A stretch of DNA of 64,000 nt from Prorocentrum cordatum (Eukaryota; Sar; Dinophyceae; Prorocentrales; Prorocentraceae), in the NCBI GenBank assembly GCA_963575745.1, contig CAUYUJ010018485.1:1-64000 (forward strand), given 5' to 3'. The notes beneath the pieces are model-generated. The model searched no databases. It was not told the origin of the DNA and saw only the letters and a list, made by a program, of their open reading frames with translations. Numbering within the stretch: position 1 is the stretch's first letter; every line of letters begins with the position of its first letter. This document shows, piece after piece, positions 55,830 to 64,000 of the stretch. The translations under genes and the position numbers were made by a program.

Positions 55830-56980
55830 TGCGGCCTCTGGTTTCCTTCGACAGAATTCTCCGATGAAGCGCTGCGAGTCTCTGCTCCCAAGTGAGGTCA
55901 GGAGCGGGAGGGACAGGAGGAAAAGGAGGCTCACGAGGAAGAGAGGGAGGGGGAACGATGGCCCTGCTAGACCTGCTGGGGTACCTGCGCCTACTGTGCT
56001 CACGCTGCTGTTCACAGCTCTGCTGCTCTCTCACTTGCCGCCTCGGATGCTGCGGGCGTGCCCGCCTGCTGGCGCTGTGCCTGTCATCTTCGTCAATGCC
56101 TGCCACCCTCATGCAGAAATGGAGGAGCCTGTCGACCTGCGCGTGTGTGCAAGTGCTGCTGCAATCGATCTCCTGCGCTTGCACTGCCGTCTGTTCCACT
56201 GGCCAGCGCCGCTCCACTCATGCGTTGATCCTGCGCATTGGTTGGGCTCCCTGTTTCGAGAAATAGTCGCTCACCCAGTAGCTGTGTGCAAAATCATCAT
56301 TTCCGAAGGCTTGCTCTCTTCGACGCCCTGCTTGCGCGGGTGCTCGAGACCTGGAAGCAGCTCCACAATATCCTCAGACTTGCCGTCAAGGTTGTTGGTG
56401 GTGGCCTGGAGAGACCCGATGCGACCGGCGAGTGCATGCAGGTGCGAGCTGCCCAACTGATGACCGTATTCCTGTCTTTTTGTCCCCTCGTCGAGGGTGC
56501 CTGGCTCCATGCTCATAACTACGGGGTGGTCCGCTCGGCGCCTGAAGTGCCCTTGGTTCGCTTCTCTCTCATTCTCTCTTCCAACTGCGTTGCCAATGTC
56601 TTCTCCTGGCTGGCCGTGTCGGGTTTCTCGCTGCGGCCTCTCTTGTTGTCCATTTTCTCCGCTGGCGGTTCGACGTCTTGCGCTGCTTTCAGCTCCTTCG
56701 CCATCGAAAGTGAGCGTGCGAGTGTCCAAATACTCTCGTAGGTGCACATGCAGGAAGTGGTGGCCCAGTAGCGCGGGCGACTGACCAGAACAGCTACAGA
56801 GAATACACTGCGTGCACTTGTGCTCCACGCGCGCAGGGTTGCGCGCACTTAAATCCGCCGCGCACCGTTTCTTGATCGACGAGCGCGTTTTGGCAAAACA
56901 CGCGGTAATTAGAGAGAGTGACAGCGCGCGGCGCGCGATCAGTCTTACAGGCAGGCGCGAGCAGGGGCCCTCTTTCACTG
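55830..56980 (-). pseudogene. Decayed coding-like fragments with Cys/His cluster
   Basis: Minus-strand pieces in different frames suggest an old reading: EHKCTQCILCSCSGQSPALL then GHHFLHVHLREYLDTRTLT (in 56271-56978), MAKELKAAQDVEPPAEKMD and QLEERMREKRTKGTSGAERT (in 56519-56848), ALAGRIGSLQATTNNLDGKS and EDIVELLPGLEHPRKQG (again 56271-56978). The C-x2-C-x2-C and H-H/H-x-H cluster could bind zinc. Downstream of the LINE and in the same orientation; may be another element's ORF. No family recognised. Confidence 0.35.
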
Positions 56981-57121
56981 CCTATTCTTGCGCAGACCCC
57001 GCTCGTCGCATTGCTGCTCGTGAAACTTCCGCCGCAGACTGAACGCGCGTGTTCTCTGTGCCCTCCCTGCGAAGGCGTCGGGGGGCATTTCTAACCAGGG
57101 CCCCCCGAGGTCTGGGGGAGG

Positions 57122-57500
57122 GATGACAACGGACAGCTCATCGGACCAGTTTTTTTGTTTTGTTCTCTCTTTCTTCCTCCTTCTTATCTGCGCATATAAA
57201 TGTATATATAAAAAGCTCTCGCGAGCTTCACCCGAAAACAACTTTAGAAACTTGCCCTCTAGTTCGGAATCCAGCCCTTCCCTTTCCTCGATCACGGGCG
57301 GTGCTTGCACGTCGCGCCAGGGCTGTTTGGTCCGGGCGCGCGCCCTGGGAAGAGCGTCGCCCTCGCCGGAGATCTCTATAGGTTGGTCGCCTCGCGCTGC
57401 GCCTGGCCAATCAGCGCGGCTATGACCTGTCTGTGGCCGCGCTGTCTCGCCGCTATGTCCTGCGGCCGCTTCCGCCGTCGAATCCTGAGCTCGACGAACA
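57122..57500. other. Intergenic, no gene recognised
   Basis: A short T-rich stretch (57145-57215) and GC-rich sequence. Nothing supported. Confidence 0.4.
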
Positions 57501-57576
57501 GACTGCCAGACCTCATGATTCGCTGGGCTGCTATATGACTGGGTGCTCGTACTTTGTGGTCCTGGTGTGTAGCGTG

Positions 57577-57783
57577 CTAATCTGGAAGGACCACTCTCGC
57601 GTGCTTGAATAATGACTGCTGCAAGGGCTCAAGGCACAGGCGGGTGATAGGTATAGTCGCGCTGAGGACGCGCGCCTCCGGGCCCGACAGGGCCGCGTTA
57701 ACCGCCGACCCCGCGAACGCGAACCCGTTGAAACGAATCGATACCTGCGAAGTAGTCCAGAATTTCCCAGTCTTGTGCCACAC
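57577..57783 (-). pseudogene. LINE RT C-terminal fragment
   Basis: The minus strand reads WHKTGKFWTTSQVSIRFNGF, FAGSAVNAALSGPEARVL and ITRLCLEPLQQSLFKHARVV. The G-K/R-F-W followed by a basic stretch, a hydrophobic V-x-x-A-L-x-S-G and a later L-x-x-H-A-R fits the region after the RT palm/thumb in dinoflagellate LINEs, where the last part precedes the maturase-like end. Assigned by position and pattern, moderate certainty. Confidence 0.5.
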
Positions 57784-58094
57784 TGTATTGACTGCTTGAA
57801 TCCTGAAGTGTTTTTTTTTTTTTCCGCCGAGAACCCGTTATTGAAATGTTTTTGACCCCCGATATACCTGGCTGCCGAGACTGTTGCGCCTTCCAGCGCA
57901 GGACGCCCTCTGAAAATCTCGATTGAACTTCGCTGCCTGAGCCCCAGCCCCTGGGACCAAATTGACTTGATTTTCCCTGTTCTGTTTTCCCCCGGTCTGC
58001 TCCAAACCGGGATCGAATGCTCTGTTCTCTCATTTTGCAACTTTCTGCGCATGATATTGATCAGCCCCCGTGATTTTTCTCGCCGCATCGTCGG

Positions 58095-59007
58095 CTAAGG
58101 TTGTGGTGGCCAGCCAGGTCGACCGCGTTCGTGCCATGCTGGGGCTGGATGGCAGCGGGCGTCGTCATGTGCAGCGTCCTCTGCCACGGGTCCATGCTGA
58201 ATAGTTACTCGTGCATGTGCTCGATGCCGTGCTCGTGCGTCTTGGCGGAACTTCGTGGCGGCGTGATCCCCTGGCAGTGCTCGTGTCCCGTTCGCCATGC
58301 GCGCGCTCTCCTTTCCATCTGTGAAAATGAAAGTACTGTTGTGGATCCGATGCAGTAATGCATCCTCGAAGCCCTCCTGCGCCAGTTCAACAATAACTTG
58401 TTCCACCGCGTCTTTGTGAACGCAGTGGAATGCATAGCTGGTTTCGCGGTGCCGCTTGATGTGTGCCACTCCCGCTCTCCTCAGGCGGGCTGGTCCACGC
58501 TGTTGTTTGAGCGTGGCGTGGTCTCTCCTCCGATGACATATCCCCCATGGGCCCAGTTGGGGAATTGCTGATACTTTTCATCACCGATCTGAAGAACGAT
58601 CTGCCCATCGAACAGAACACCGCGATGGGTCGCTCTCCTGCCGTGCCTAACTTGTCATTGTGCTTGGCCACTCTGCAGCGCGACGCTTGATGCCGCGCCG
58701 CTGGAGCCCTGCCAACAGTACGTACCGCCCTGCGAAGTAGGTCGATGACCATCCCGACCTCTGGTGCCTGCAACTCTTCCTCTTCCTGTCGACGTCACAG
58801 CCCTCCTCCCTTATGTGGTCGATAGTGCCAGTTCGGCATGGCCATGGCTCTCAGCGCGCCCCCCAGGGCAGGCCGCCTCGGTTGTGCCCTCCACGACGGC
58901 AGCTTCTTGAGCGCCTTGCGTAGCCTCTCGACTGCCACCGGCGTGTCTTCATGAATCGTGTTGAAACTCTGATACTCGCCTTCACCCTGCGGGTTGATCC
59001 ATTCCAA
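58095..59007 (-). pseudogene. LINE reverse transcriptase, broken
   Basis: Would prime cDNA synthesis at the nicked target. Minus-strand pieces: YQSFNTIHEDTPVAVERLRK and ALKKLPSWRAQP (58795-59007); KHNDKLGTAGERPIAVFCSM and GRSFFRSVMKSI (58387-58773), the R-P-I fingers block; FPNWAHGGYVIGGE in another frame near 58540; then YAFHCVHKDAVEQVIVELAQ, FIFTDGKESARMANG and ALPGDHAATKF (58095-58469), the palm with G-L/A-P-Q/G-G equivalent. The (F/Y)xDD catalytic loop is not visible downstream of 58200. Confidence 0.75.
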
Positions 59008-59160
59008 ATGCGACGGTTCATGGTGTGCTGCGCGGTCCGAGCCGTCGTAGCTTGCGAAGGGAATACGCCGAACCCCCGTCGTCTCCTTGTGCGTCTCACT
59101 CTGGACCAGTGATTGTGCCTGTGCTCTTCCTTCTGGTCCTGTCTGCTGAAATTTGGAGAT

Positions 59161-59762
59161 TCAGTCTGATGCCGTAGCTCTCGTCGTCGGTGCTCTGTTG
59201 TGTATCCTTCCGCGTGGACCTCGGCATGCGCGTGCCAACAATCTCGCATTTTTTTGTGCATCGTAGAAGCGTCTTGATCGCCAGGCTTCCCGCAATCCTT
59301 CAATGCGCGCCTCCGTGAGCTGTTTGATGAAATTCTGCTTGTGCTTCTTCAACTGCCGACTTAATCTGCAAACCAATCAGTTCATGCCATCGGGAGACAA
59401 CATCCCGATTTCTTTCGCCTGCCGTCTTGCGATCAGTAGCTCTTTCAACTTGTCACTCTGTGCCGGCGTGTCTCTTTTCTTCTCGATGTATCCTGGGACC
59501 TCCTTTAGGTGTGTCTGAAGCCGTTTCTTGCAAGCACCAATCTAGCGTTCAACGAGTCCACGTCTCCGTTATATTCCAAAGCCTGTACCTCTTTTCGATG
59601 TTGTGCTAACCGCTCTTCCATTTTCTCAACGAACTGCTTCCTGCCTGTGCCGTGCAATAGTATGGCGTTGCAGGCCTCGCGGCTGAAGTGCAACATGTTC
59701 TGCCTCTGATGATGTTGAAAGCTGTGCCAAAACGACGTGAAGAGAGGAATCTGATCTGTCAT
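59161..59762 (-). pseudogene. LINE spacer between endonuclease and RT
   Basis: Minus-strand 59505-59762 reads ITDQIPLFTSFWHSF-type sequence at its start (the end of the EEP fold), then ILLHGTGRKQFVEKMEERLA and VDSLNARLVLARNG. 59161-59376 continues with LKKHKQNFIKQLTEARIEGL and REAWRSRRFYDAQKNARLLA. Helical and basic, as expected for the connector of EEP-RT proteins. Confidence 0.6.
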
Positions 59763-60541
59763 ACGTCTGATGTGCTGCAGTCTCCTTCCTTTATTGTGCG
59801 AAGCAGAACATCCTCCACGTTCTGGATTCGACTCCTGGGAAACACCAGGTAGTCGATGCGCTTGATCACCTTTGCCGATTTCCCGAAATACGTGGCGCCT
59901 GCATCAGAGAACGTGGTAGCCATTACCAAATCATGTGCTTGGAATATGGGCCTGGGCGCTCTGAAATACGGTCCATCGACGTCTGGGGCTAAGGTGCCAG
60001 TCGCTGGTGGACAATTAACATCTTCAACATTCATGCCACACGTCGAGTTTAGACCCATCCCAATCAATGGTATTCACCTCGTTGGGAACAAGTTGAGCTG
60101 TTCCTGCAAACATGTTACCAGCTCCGCTGTGATACTCTTCTGCTCCGATACTGCGCTTCTGCCTTTGCCCCTGGTCGGGAAATAGAGGGACATGATGGCC
60201 AGGTCCTGCCGCCCCCTTTGGTACCGTACAAGAAAAGCTCTGCCTTGCAATTTGTGCTTCCCCTCTGCCACCCTGATGATGTTCGTCTCTGGATACTTCT
60301 GTTTGTGAAGCGCCACTTCCACTCCACATGCCTGGTTGCTCAGTTTACCAAGCCCCGAGTGTAAGAACACATGATCTCTTGCTGTTTGTCTGGTCACCTC
60401 GCCATGCTCCTGATGGTGGTACCTTGGATCATGAGGAAGTCCGTGGCTTTGTACTCTGCAGACGCATCGTATAACCAAGAAGGTGAGCATATTGTAGACT
60501 GCCGTCCGCAAGCGTCGCCACCCGCCGCCGCTCCCCTTCAT
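59759..60541 (-). pseudogene. LINE EEP-type endonuclease, one in-frame stop
   Basis: Endonuclease/exonuclease/phosphatase fold that nicks the target DNA. A single frame spans 60541-59759 with one TGA at 60074-60076. It contains HSGLGKLSNQACGVEVALHK, EGKHKLQGRAFLVRYQ, AIMSLYFPTRGKGRS, VDGPYFRAPRPIFQAH, TFSDAGATYFGK and KVIKRIDYLVFPRS. The R-I-D-Y-L motif is the EEP Asp-containing block. The acidic N-terminal motif (N/E) is not clear in the first 60 residues. Apart from the stop this is the best-preserved part of the element. Confidence 0.8.
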
Positions 60542-60623
60542 GGCCCGCTCATGCTTTCATGTTACGAAGTGGTTTGTCCGCTGGGGCTGCTTGGGATCTC
60601 TCGATTGAAAGGGGCAGCTGAAT

Positions 60624-60775
60624 AGGAGGAGGAAGAGGAGGAGGAGGAGGAGGAGGAGGAGGAGGAGGAGGAGGAGGAGGAGGAAGAGGAGGAGGAGGAG
60701 GAGGAGGAGGAGGAGGAGGAGGAGGAGGACGAGGAGGGAGGAAGAGGAGGAGGAGGATGAGGAGGAGAAAGGAGG
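60624..60775. repeat. (GGA)n tract
   Basis: About 150 bp of GGA with sparse GAA/GAC, directly upstream of the LINE on its sense (minus) side. Confidence 0.95.
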
Positions 60776-61028
60776 AAAGAGAAGGAAAACGAGGCTGTGG
60801 ACAAGGTGGGGGCATTCAAGACCCTGGTCAATTCAGGCAGACGGCTGGCCTGGAACCGGTCTTATACTTTGCCTCCTCCCTGCTGCGCTTGCCGCAGGCA
60901 GCTGGATCTCGTGCGGCATGGACCAAAGACAACAGCCTCTCCAGAACTCCGCCGATCCGGCGTGTGAGTTTCAAAGAGCGTGGGCTTGAGGCTTGAGCTC
61001 GCTTAAGCTTTGCTCTGGAAGCGGGGGG
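60776..61028. other. Spacer, no gene recognised
   Basis: Unique sequence with no supported feature. Confidence 0.4.
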
Positions 61029-61200
61029 GCCGTGTTCCGTTTTCGGGGGGGGGGGGCTGGTTTCGCTCTGGAAGGTGTGTGTGTGTGTGGTGTGTGCCCC
61101 GTTTTAGAAACGGGGCGAGCCCTGGAACGGGAAGGGGGGGGCGGGTTTCGTTTTCGGGGGGGGGGGGCTGGTTTCGCTCTGGGGGGGGGGGGCAAGTCCT
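61029..61200. repeat. Short G-run tandem repeat
   Basis: Two copies of about 115 bp containing CGTTTTCGGGGGGGGG, GGCTGGTTTCGCTCTGG and further G runs, with a (GT)n run in the first. Confidence 0.8.
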
Positions 61201-61254
61201 GTTTTCGGGGTGGCGTGGGGGCAGTTCTGGGAAAAAAAACCGGAGCCGAAGTCG

Positions 61255-61532
61255 CGGCCTGAGCCAGGGCCGGGGCTGGGGCAGGGCCCCCGGGGCCGTG
61301 GCGCGGGGCGGGGTCCAGGGCCGCAGCCCGGGCCAGGACTGTGGCCGGAGCTGGGGCCCGGGGTCGGGGCTCGGGGCCCGGTTTGGGGCCAGGGCCAGCG
61401 CTGGGTCCAAGGATCCGGGGCTGGAACAGGAACCGGGGGCTGGGGCCGGGGCCGTGGCCAAAGCCCCGGTCGGGGGTGCCGGGGCCGTGGTCGGGGCCCA
61501 GGCCGGGGCCAGGGCCGGAAGGGCTCCCAACA
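61255..61532. repeat. Degenerate (GGGGCC)n tract
   Basis: About 275 bp of GGGGCC/GGGGCT/AGGGCC hexamers, as in GGGGCCGGGGCCGTGGCC. Strongly G-rich on one strand, with many spaced GGGG runs, so quadruplex formation is likely. Overlapping Gly/Arg/Pro frames on both strands are artefacts. Confidence 0.88.
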
Positions 61533-61668
61533 CCAGCGACCCACCAACGAGCCAACCCGTCAGGGACCTACCCCTCCATGAAGCTCGACAGACGGACGCG
61601 GCGCAGTCATCATTCCATTCAGCACATCATACTGCCTAAGACGACTGCCAACAGCCTCCTTCCGCTTC

Positions 61669-61764
61669 TCCTCCTCCTCCTCCTCCTCCTCCTCCTCCTC
61701 CTTCTCTTCCCCCTCCTCCTCCTCCTCTTCCTCCTCCTCCTCCTCCTCCTCCTCATTCTCCCTC
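61669..61764. repeat. (TCC)n tract
   Basis: About 95 bp of TCC with TTC interruptions. Confidence 0.95.
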
Positions 61765-63247
61765 CTGCCTCTTCGAGATGAAGCTCTCAAACTAGAAAAC
61801 GAAACGACGAGTTCGCACGGAGCGTTCAGGAGCTCCACAGATTGGCGGCACAGGCCAGAGGCCTCTACAGTAATGGTGCGCATCACCTCGACTGCAGGTC
61901 TGCCCCTCACCTTGACATTCTGACATTCGCCCCACCCCGACAGTCCCCACCTCCGCGCTGTGCCGAGCGATGCTTGGAACGCAACGGCTCGAGCCATAGT
62001 CCAAGCGCCGCGGGTCACTCTGAGCAATTCGCCTCGCCTCTGTTGAATTCGATCCAATGCCGACTGCCGCCCTCCATCTGCAGTGCTCGGCCAACGCTGA
62101 AGATCCGACCGTTCTCGGACAGAAGGCATGTTCGCGTTCCCCACGCACGAGAAAGGTGGTAACGCCCAGAGCCAGACGACCGCTCTCAAGACACTTCCAC
62201 TGCATCCTTCCGAATGCATTCCAATCCGACCTGGCGTTTGGGGATTGGAGTGGGCTGGGAGTCTCAGTTGCGGCAGCGCGTGGTCTTGAACTGCAAGAGA
62301 GGTCTGTGAAGGGGGCACCCTGGGAGAGCTCAGGAGGCTTGAAACCGACCTCGCAGCTAGCAAGAGTCCGACGGATATTTGGCAGAGGTAGCCTCCTACC
62401 CTGCTTGTGGCGCGCCGCTGGGGTAGCACATTTGCAGCGCCAGTGTGACATTGCGCCGAGCCCCAGACAGATCCGACCCTGCTGCTGTTTTGGGTGCTTT
62501 GGGAGTTACCCTGTGGTGGGCGCCCTGGGACATCAAACGCATCACCATGTCCGATGGTCTCGACGTCGTGCAACACATGATCCTCGACTGTCAGCTCCAC
62601 TGCATTGCAGCAGAACGTGCCGCTGCCGCTGCTGCCGCTCCGAATGCGCCAAGAGGGGGGGCCTCAGCAACAAAAGGGGGGCCAGCTGGCCAGTTGCGCG
62701 CAGCCGGTCGCTGGAGCCCCTTCGAGGGCTGTGCTCGCGGAGCCGCTGGCTGCTTCAGGCTGCAAGGCGCGCAATCACCCCCTCGGTCCGAATCCCTCTC
62801 CCTGGGACCGTACATGGACATTGTATTCGAACCCTGTGGCCGAAGATGCCCCTCGGACCCGCCGGAATCAATAGTGAGGGGGCCACGCTGGAGGGGGCGC
62901 GAGTGGACAGAAATATTCGAACCTCCAAAACACCACCTAACTGAGATCAGCATTGGTTTCGGGGGCGGGGTGGGGGATGATCAGAAATCCCGTCGAACAT
63001 GTAAGGGTTCGAATATTTCCATCTAATGGGCATTCCCCCGAGCCGCCCCGACCGTTCGCCACCGCCTGCTGCTGCCGCCGCTGCTCGACACTTCGGTCTG
63101 GCGGCGTTCCTCTACGGAAGCTGCCCTTGCTGCTGCTGCCGCCGCCGCTGCTGCTGCTATGCACTCTCGGGAGGACGCAGCTCGAGTGATGATCAATCTA
63201 TCGCCTGAAAGTCTTTGCCCTCGCGCGCGACCGTCGATGGTGACTTC
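61765..63247. other. Intergenic, opposed open frames, no gene called
   Basis: Plus (62057-62944, 295 codons) and minus (61560-62600, 346 codons) frames overlap. The minus frame has a protein-like start (VLHDVETIGHGDAFDVPG) and a stretch VRGRPAVEVMRTITVEASGL, but ends in the GGA tract. Neither has a recognised domain. CTG/CCG runs occur at about 63070-63160. Confidence 0.35.
62910..63019. repeat. 14-bp perfect inverted repeat
   Basis: GAAATATTCGAACC (62910-62923) and GGTTCGAATATTTC (63006-63019). A third related word, GTATTCGAACCC, lies at about 62824 in the orientation of the first. Confidence 0.6.
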
Positions 63248-63947
63248 TCACCAAGGTTTGCCATCCCATCCGATCACGTCTTCACAATACGTCCATGCGG
63301 TTCGCCGGAGAGCTCCCGAAGAAAGGTGAGTCCACGAAGAGATGCACGCGTCTGTGATACAGCGAACGCAATGCCACGACGCGTCTCCAAAATGCGACTG
63401 ATTATGAACCAAGCGAGCCCAACACCAATCATCACCATCCCAAACACCCTTTGGTGGCCATCGCGTCATCCAAAGGCAACAGAGCATAATGGACAATACG
63501 GCTACGGCAAAACATACAAGTTGCGCAGTTGTCTTGCGCCATTCCTCGTGGATCTTCCTTCCGAGCACAACGCCCAACATCAGTCCCATCACGAGTCCAC
63601 CGAAATGGCCCCAATGGTCGAACCGATCCGATAAGCGAAGCAAGTGCCCCAAATCCACCTCAAAAATCATGCTGCATACCATTATCAACAACACCAGTGA
63701 CTTCACGAGCCGGAACTTATTCTGAAACCAATTCATGCCCAATTCGGCGCACTGCATTCCAATCAAAGCGAAACAGCCGCCTGACATGCCCAACATCCAA
63801 GAGTGAGGTGTGCTCCCGAAGTGCAAGAACGCCGCGGCCACAACCCCCGCGTTGAAAATGGTGGCCACGCGCACGCCACCCTGAAACGACTCTGCCGGGA
63901 TGCCCACGAGCAAGAGGATGAACAAATTAGATCCCATGTGGGAGAGA
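63248..63947 (-). CDS. Rhomboid-family intramembrane protease, 3' exon
   Basis: Cleaves transmembrane helices inside the membrane. From an acceptor-like AG (63948-63949) the minus strand is open for over 230 codons to a stop at 63248. Numbering from the Met at 63937, motifs in order are: HMGSN (oxyanion Asn region), GMSGG with nucleophile Ser52 (codon 63782-63784), ELGMNW, and DHWGHFGGLVMGLMLG with His111. Hydrophobic segments at about 4-18, 24-40, 48-68, 77-96, 111-126 and 139-156 fit TM2 to TM7, so the first helix and N-terminus lie in exons beyond the window. The usual GASG Ala is Met. The last 70 residues, after WPPKG, are less conserved; a further intron starting at GTGTGG near 63450 is possible. 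Subcellular membrane cannot be told. Confidence 0.88.
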
Positions 63948-64000
63948 CTTCAGAGGCGCGCCCAGGGGGAAGGCAGGACGGGGCGGGCTTTCTCACAGGC
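63948..64000 (-). other. Probable intron end of the rhomboid gene
   Basis: The in-frame TGA just upstream of the rhomboid reading and the AG at 63948-63949 suggest intron sequence up to the window edge. It is not strongly pyrimidine-rich, which is common in dinoflagellates. Confidence 0.45.

Larger units (their letters stand above)
57540..60541 (-). mobile_element. Decayed LINE (EEP endonuclease plus RT)
   Basis: About 3 kb on the minus strand in the order EEP endonuclease, spacer, reverse transcriptase, C-terminal fragment, as in dinoflagellate non-LTR elements. Frame changes occur roughly every 300 bp. No full 5' UTR or poly(A) end is defined; a 13-nt poly(T) run on the plus strand (57812-57824) lies within the RT tail and is not terminal. 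Confidence 0.78.

Noticed and set aside
57812-57824. Poly(T) run as the poly(A) tail of the LINE
   Set aside because: RT-like sequence continues beyond it on the minus strand (57577-57783), so it is internal.
60971-61781. Gly/Pro/Arg-rich ORFs over the GGGGCC tract
   Set aside because: Both strands and all frames stay open because of the hexamer; no coding bias.
38402-63013. Shared 16-mer CATGTAAGGGTTCGAA near 38402 and 62998
   Set aside because: One exact 16-mer pair in 64 kb is about what chance allows, and no similarity extends around it.
62998-63022. tRNA or tRNA-derived SINE (B-box-like GGTTCGAATAT)
   Set aside because: No A box, no cloverleaf arms and no poly(A) tail could be found around it.

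Overview
The window reads as nuclear DNA of a dinoflagellate, probably a high-GC lineage (Prorocentrum-like; the species cannot be fixed from sequence alone). The evidence is: two matches to the dinoflagellate trans-spliced leader (DinoSL), decayed copia-type and EEP-type LINE retrotransposons of the kind common in dinoflagellate genomes, a rhomboid exon bounded by a plausible AG acceptor, no bacterial operon structure, and a very large load of simple and tandem repeats. No intact single-exon gene and no rRNA, tRNA or CRISPR array was recognised.

Layout. 0-6.5 kb is repeat-dominated: a (GAC)n tract, four copies of a 133-bp G-rich repeat, a 0.5-kb (GGA)n tract, then two related tandem arrays (90-bp units at 3.1-4.4 kb; mixed units at 5.0-6.4 kb) with shared flanks. 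6.5-17 kb is intergenic, with microsatellites, a roughly 150-bp degenerate array (13.85-15.04 kb) and runs of degenerate short words. At 17.15 kb lies a MITE-like element with 39-bp inverted arms. 17.3-24.6 kb is mostly unique sequence with no recognisable gene, plus a pentanucleotide satellite and a cluster of CCGTATCTA words. 24.7-27.9 kb holds coding-like sequence on the minus strand; its upstream end carries a near-complete DinoSL directly before a decayed open frame, the mark of a retroposed mature mRNA. 28-33.5 kb is again low complexity.

33.55-42.98 kb is a decayed copia-like LTR element on the minus strand: gag, a zinc-ribbon-like region, a possible protease, a domain with a RapZ-C-like CLSGRHRSV motif, a linker, integrase, reverse transcriptase and RNase H, flanked by a roughly 100-bp direct repeat. 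It is inactive: frameshifts, the second integrase Asp lost, the RT YVDD loop not visible, and a TA microsatellite inside the RT. 43-53.5 kb is degenerate repeats and TCC/GGA tracts. 53.8-54.9 kb holds an unrecognised minus-strand coding region of more than 300 codons with one frameshift. 57.5-60.5 kb is a decayed LINE (EEP endonuclease plus RT, minus strand). The window closes with the 3' exon of a rhomboid-family membrane protease (63.25-63.95 kb, minus), the clearest host gene; its upstream exons lie beyond the window.

Apart from the rhomboid exon there is little sign of genes acting together: what is recognisable is retroelement remains and processed copies set in fast-evolving repeats.
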